Shown here: positions 60,746 through 64,000 of the stretch, in pieces
Layout: each line of letters starts with the position of its first letter
Position numbering within the stretch: the first letter of the stretch is position 1
Source: Zoroaster sp. YZ-2022
Lineage: Eukaryota > Echinodermata > Asteroidea > Forcipulatida > Zoroasteridae
Reading direction: 5' to 3'
NCBI GenBank assembly: GCA_029582265.1
Contig: CM055821.1
Span: forward strand, 44,087,694-44,151,693
Length of the DNA stretch: 64,000 nucleotides
Position numbers and translations under genes: made by a program
The notes under the pieces: model-generated
Told to the model about the DNA's origin: nothing
What the model saw: the letters and a program-made list of their open reading frames with translations, nothing else
Databases searched by the model: none

Positions 60746-61713
60746 TTATTGCTGTTGCGATGCCCATTCATCCAAATCAGTAATGTGTTCATCGTTTTCT
60801 TTGTCATCACATGAGGCACTTGCGCTTTGGCTCTCGAAGCGTTGGATCTTCATTCGGGTGTAACGCAACTGCTCCAGCAGTACCAGACGCTGCAGCTCAG
60901 ACAACGTTAAATTGATGGTTTCTGCCGTCTCCCCACTCAACGCCTTCCGTTTGAAAGAACGGCCAGGTGGAACAGGAGGTGATGAACAGGGTGTTGAAGG
61001 TCGACTGGGTGGCGGTGCAATAGGCACTTTATGAGAACTCTGTGAAAGGAATGCAACAAATAAAAACTCATAATTAACTTTGTTCTTTTGTATATGCCAT
61101 CAATGATTGGAGTGCCTATGGTAAATCAACGTGTGGCAAAATTATGCAAGTATGAATTGATTTGATAAACTTGATTTCAGTTGTAAGAATTATATAATAT
61201 TTTGTGCAAAAAAGTATTTAAAATAACTTTTTTGTTTCCACAAAAAGTGAACATAAACTTATTTGTTCTTTGAATGTTTTGATTGCACTGTCAAAGTAAA
61301 GTTATTAAGAAACTGACCTTATTGTTCGCATTTGAACTTGGAGACTGGTGCAGTAGGCCAGCAGAAACAGCACAAGACATCTTGGTTAAAGTGGGGTTTT
61401 CATCACCTTGAATCAGGCTGAAAAATTCCTGTTCCAAAGGACACAGTATTATTTTCCTGTTTCCTGTCTCCTTTGCATCTGTCTTTTTCTTCAGTTGTGC
61501 TTTCATGTTGGCGATTTTTTTGGCAATCTTCTTGTCATCCATGGTAAGGCCCATTTTGGTTATGATGATTTCTTGGGCCTTTTTCAGTGCTGTAGCCTTT
61601 TTGGCTCTAACGCCAGGAAGCTGGCTTTTGGTTATGAGCTCAGGATATTCCTTAATAATTGACACTAACACCAACGAGAGTGTTAAGTCGGTGGTTGCAT
61701 CGTTAGACTCCAT
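60746..61713 (-). CDS. Harbinger second protein, Myb/SANT-like DNA-binding (two exons)
   Basis: Exon 1 61713-61318 (132 codons) and exon 2 61039-60746 (97 codons plus stop), joined in phase 0 with GTCAGT..CACAG; 229 aa. The N-terminal trihelix-like region (LVSIIKEYPELITKS; ATALKKAQEIIITKMGL; KKIAKKIANMKAQLKKK) resembles Myb/SANT-like proteins that bind Harbinger ends and carry the transposase to the nucleus. A proline-rich stretch (PIAPPPSRPSTPCSSPPVPP) and a helical segment (NLTLSELQRLVLLEQLRYT) follow. Convergent with the transposase, 432 bp apart. Confidence 0.8.
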
Positions 61714-61774
61714 GATGTATAATTACAATATAACCAAAAGGCCTATAGCACGTCCCAGCAAACAATACGGAACT

Positions 61775-62330
61775 GGGCCATAACTGGCCCAGTACCGATT
61801 TTACAGTACTGCAGCAATGGGCCGGTGCCGGCAAACGGAACTGGCCCAGTTCTGGCTTGCACAGAGGCTTGGAACTGGCCCAGTTCATGTAGCCCTTACT
61901 CATCCGGTACCAAACCAGAACTGGCCCAGTACCGTGCCGACACAAAATGCCCTAACCAAAACAGTACGAAACCGGTAATGGCCCAGTACTGGGCCAATAC
62001 AGATTCCATTACTTGGCCATTACTGGCCCAGTACTGGCCCAGTACAGGGGCAATTGTGATGCCATTACTCGCCCAGCGCCGGTAAATTGGCACTGGGCCA
62101 GTGCCGGCAAATGGAACTGGCCCAGTTCTGGCTTGCACAGAGGCTTGGAACTGGCCCAGTTCATGTAGCCCTTACTCATCCGGTACAAAACCAGAACTGG
62201 CCCAGTAACGTGCCGACACAAAATGCCCTAACCAAAACAGTACGAAACCGGTAATGGCCCAGTACTGGGCCAATGCAGATTCCGTTAATTGGGCATTATT
62301 GGCCCAGTACTGGCCCAGTATTGTGCCGAC
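61775..62330. repeat. ~276-bp direct repeat with ACTGGCCCAGT palindromes
   Basis: Two units (for example CTGGCTTGCACAGAGGCTTG at 61852 and 62128) share AACTGGCCCAGTTCATGTAG and the ACAAAATGCCCTAACC block. They grade into the 90-bp satellite. Confidence 0.85.
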
Positions 62331-63295
62331 ACAAAATGCCCTAACCAAAGCAGTACGAAACCAGTACTGGGCCAGTATATAAACACTACCGTACCAGTAC
62401 TGGCCCAGTACAGGGCCAATGGGGAATACCCTTACTGAAACAGTACAGAACCAGTACTGGCCCAGTAGATAAACACTACCGTACCAGTACTGGCCCAGTA
62501 CAGGGCCAATGGGGAATACCCTTACTAAAACAGTACAGAACCAGTACTGGCCCAGTACAGAAACATTACCGTACCAGTACTGGCCCAGTACAGGGCCAAT
62601 GGGGAATACCCTTATAAAACAGTACAGAACCAGTACTGGCCCAGTAGATAAACACTACCGTACCAGTACTGGCCCAGTACAGGGCCAATGGGGAATACCC
62701 TTACTAAAACATTACAGAACCAGTACTGGCCCAGTAGATAAACACTACCGTACCAGTACTGGCCCAGTACAGGGCCAATGGGGAATACCCTTACTAAAAC
62801 AGTACAGAACCAGTACTGGCCCAGTAGATAAACACTACCGTACCAGTACTGGCCCAGTACAGGGCCAATGGGGAATACCCTTACTAAAACAGTACAGAAC
62901 CAGTACTGGCCCAGTACAGAAACATTACCGTACCAGTACTGGCCCAGTACAGGGCCAATGGGGAATACCCTTACTAAAACAGTACAGAACCAGTACTGGC
63001 CCAGTAGATAAACACTACCGTACCAGTACTGGCCCAGTACAGGGCCAATGGGGAATACCCTTACTAAAACAGTACAGAACCAGTACTGGCCCAGTACAGA
63101 AACATTACCGTACCAGTACTGGCCCAGTACAGGGCCAATGGGGAATACCCTTATAAAACAGTACAGAACCAGTACTGGCCCAGTAGATAAACACTACCGT
63201 ACCAGTACTGGCCTAGTACAGGGCCAATGGGGAATACCCTTACTAAAACAGTACAGAACCAGTACTGGCCCAGTACAGGGCCAATGGTGGGAAAA
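62330..63295. repeat. 90-bp satellite with higher-order pattern
   Basis: About 11 units; CAGGGCCAATGGGGAATACC recurs at 62411, 62501, 62591, 62680, 62770, 62860, 62950, 63040, 63130 and 63219. Each unit holds two TACTGGCCCAGTA palindromes. Two variants alternate (CAGTAGATAAACACTACC, A; CAGTACAGAAACATTACC, B), and a one-base-shorter CTTATAAAACAG follows B at 62610 and 63151, revealing a ~539-bp six-unit repeat. Confidence 0.92.
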
Positions 63296-63299
63296 AAAC

Positions 63300-63596
63300 A
63301 CTTACTAAAACAGCAAAATTACACATGGTTTTAGAAAACATCCTTAGTGATGATTTAATCCTCAATGAAAGTTCTTCAGTAAATATTATAAAATACAAAA
63401 TGTAACTCAATACAACATTAAATATAACTTACCCTGAACTAATTAGGGCCTATGCATTTTACTGTGGGAATTAATGGCCATTGTGATTGACTTATGCTCA
63501 CCACTAATTACGCTATCATTTTATTGGACAAACTTTTCCTGGTAACTAAATGGAGCGTGGCAATAACTTCATGCTATAAGTGGGTCGGTGGGATTT
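63300..63596. other. Unique flank, nothing recognised
   Basis: Sequence after the satellite, no coding or repeat homology seen. 63764-64000 is also featureless AT-rich DNA. Confidence 0.4.
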
Positions 63597-63763
63597 CACT
63601 GCCTTTGGCATTGCCGGTGTACTTGCCTTTGCCCACGTGTGCGCGGTAGTGTAGCATATGCAGGTGATGTCTACTGATGAGTAGTGATGATTCATGACTA
63701 CTCATCGTGCATAAAACACTACTGCACACGCGTGGCAAAGGCAATTAAAACGACAAGGCAGTG
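63597..63763. mobile_element. Foldback mini-element, 167 bp
   Basis: CACTGCCTTTGGCATTG..CACGTGTGCGCGGTAGTGT at the left mirrors ACACTACTGCACACGCGTGG..AAGGCAGTG at the right, with CTACTGATGAGTAG and ATGACTACTCATCG in the loop. Nearly the whole element folds into a hairpin. No target duplication identified. Confidence 0.7.
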
Positions 63764-64000
63764 ACCAATGAGTAAATCTTTTCATGGTTATTATTTATGA
63801 AAACAAATTTACATTTTCAAACAAATCAATGTGTAATAAATAAGCATGATAATTGAACACTTAAGTTTAGTGTAAATTAATCGCAGTTGTTTAATTAAAA
63901 TTAAAATGTTACATGATTTTGTATTGTTCATTTTTAATTACTTTTAGCACAGCTTTATGCTACAAAAAAACGATGCGAAGTATGTTCATTCAGCACACAG

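Larger units (their letters stand above)
58975..61745. mobile_element. PIF/Harbinger DNA transposon, near-complete
   Basis: Left end GGCCGTATTCATAAAAATAAG after ATA, with subterminal echoes of GTATTCATA at about 59060 and 59172. It carries both standard genes: a DDE transposase (plus) and a Myb-like protein (minus), convergent. The right TIR was not found; satellite DNA starts right after the second gene. Confidence 0.8.

Noticed and set aside
62509..63156. Open frame of 215 codons (MGNTLTKTV...)
   Set aside because: It is the 90-bp satellite read in a frame kept open because 90 is divisible by 3; no start context, codon bias or homology.

Overview
This window is animal nuclear DNA: AT-rich, intron-rich and packed with transposable elements. 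No bacterial features (operons, Shine-Dalgarno sites) are present. Two host genes are readable. The repeat landscape suggests a marine invertebrate, possibly a deuterostome such as an echinoderm: a tRNA-Leu-derived SINE with an (ATT)n tail, many foldback and TIR mini-elements, a Penelope-like fragment, and PIF/Harbinger and piggyBac transposases. Species cannot be fixed from sequence alone.

Left third (1-24.5 kb): minus-strand gene for mitochondrial polyribonucleotide nucleotidyltransferase (PNPT1). I reconstructed 20 exons (24463 down to 1638) with GT..AG borders and consistent phases, giving 614 codons. The KH and S1 end lies off the left edge. Its introns hold a 5'-truncated LINE, SINEs, hAT, Harbinger and TTAA-type mini-elements, and a 115-bp minisatellite.

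Middle (24.5-43.7 kb): a repeat-filled spacer with a likely solo LTR, then a plus-strand BTB-BACK gene of BTBD17/TANGO10 type in two coding exons (33517-33861 and 41656-42750, 479 aa). Its 7.8-kb intron contains a GIY-YIG Penelope-like fragment and a hAT mini-element that itself carries a LINE fragment.

Right third (43.7-64 kb): no host gene recognised. It holds a TTAA element with internal tandem repeats, a SINE/repeat cluster, a roughly 1.9-kb palindromic foldback element built from 19-bp repeats, a hairpin minisatellite, an L1-like fragment with a clean 13-bp target duplication, a decayed piggyBac transposase, a PIF/Harbinger element with an intact 345-aa transposase and a convergent two-exon Myb-like partner gene, and a 90-bp palindromic satellite with higher-order structure.

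The recurrent theme is short TIR or foldback elements whose interiors have grown into tandem repeats. At least four independent families show it here. Several TTAA-bounded families share CCC..GGG ends, as expected of piggyBac-type mobilisation.
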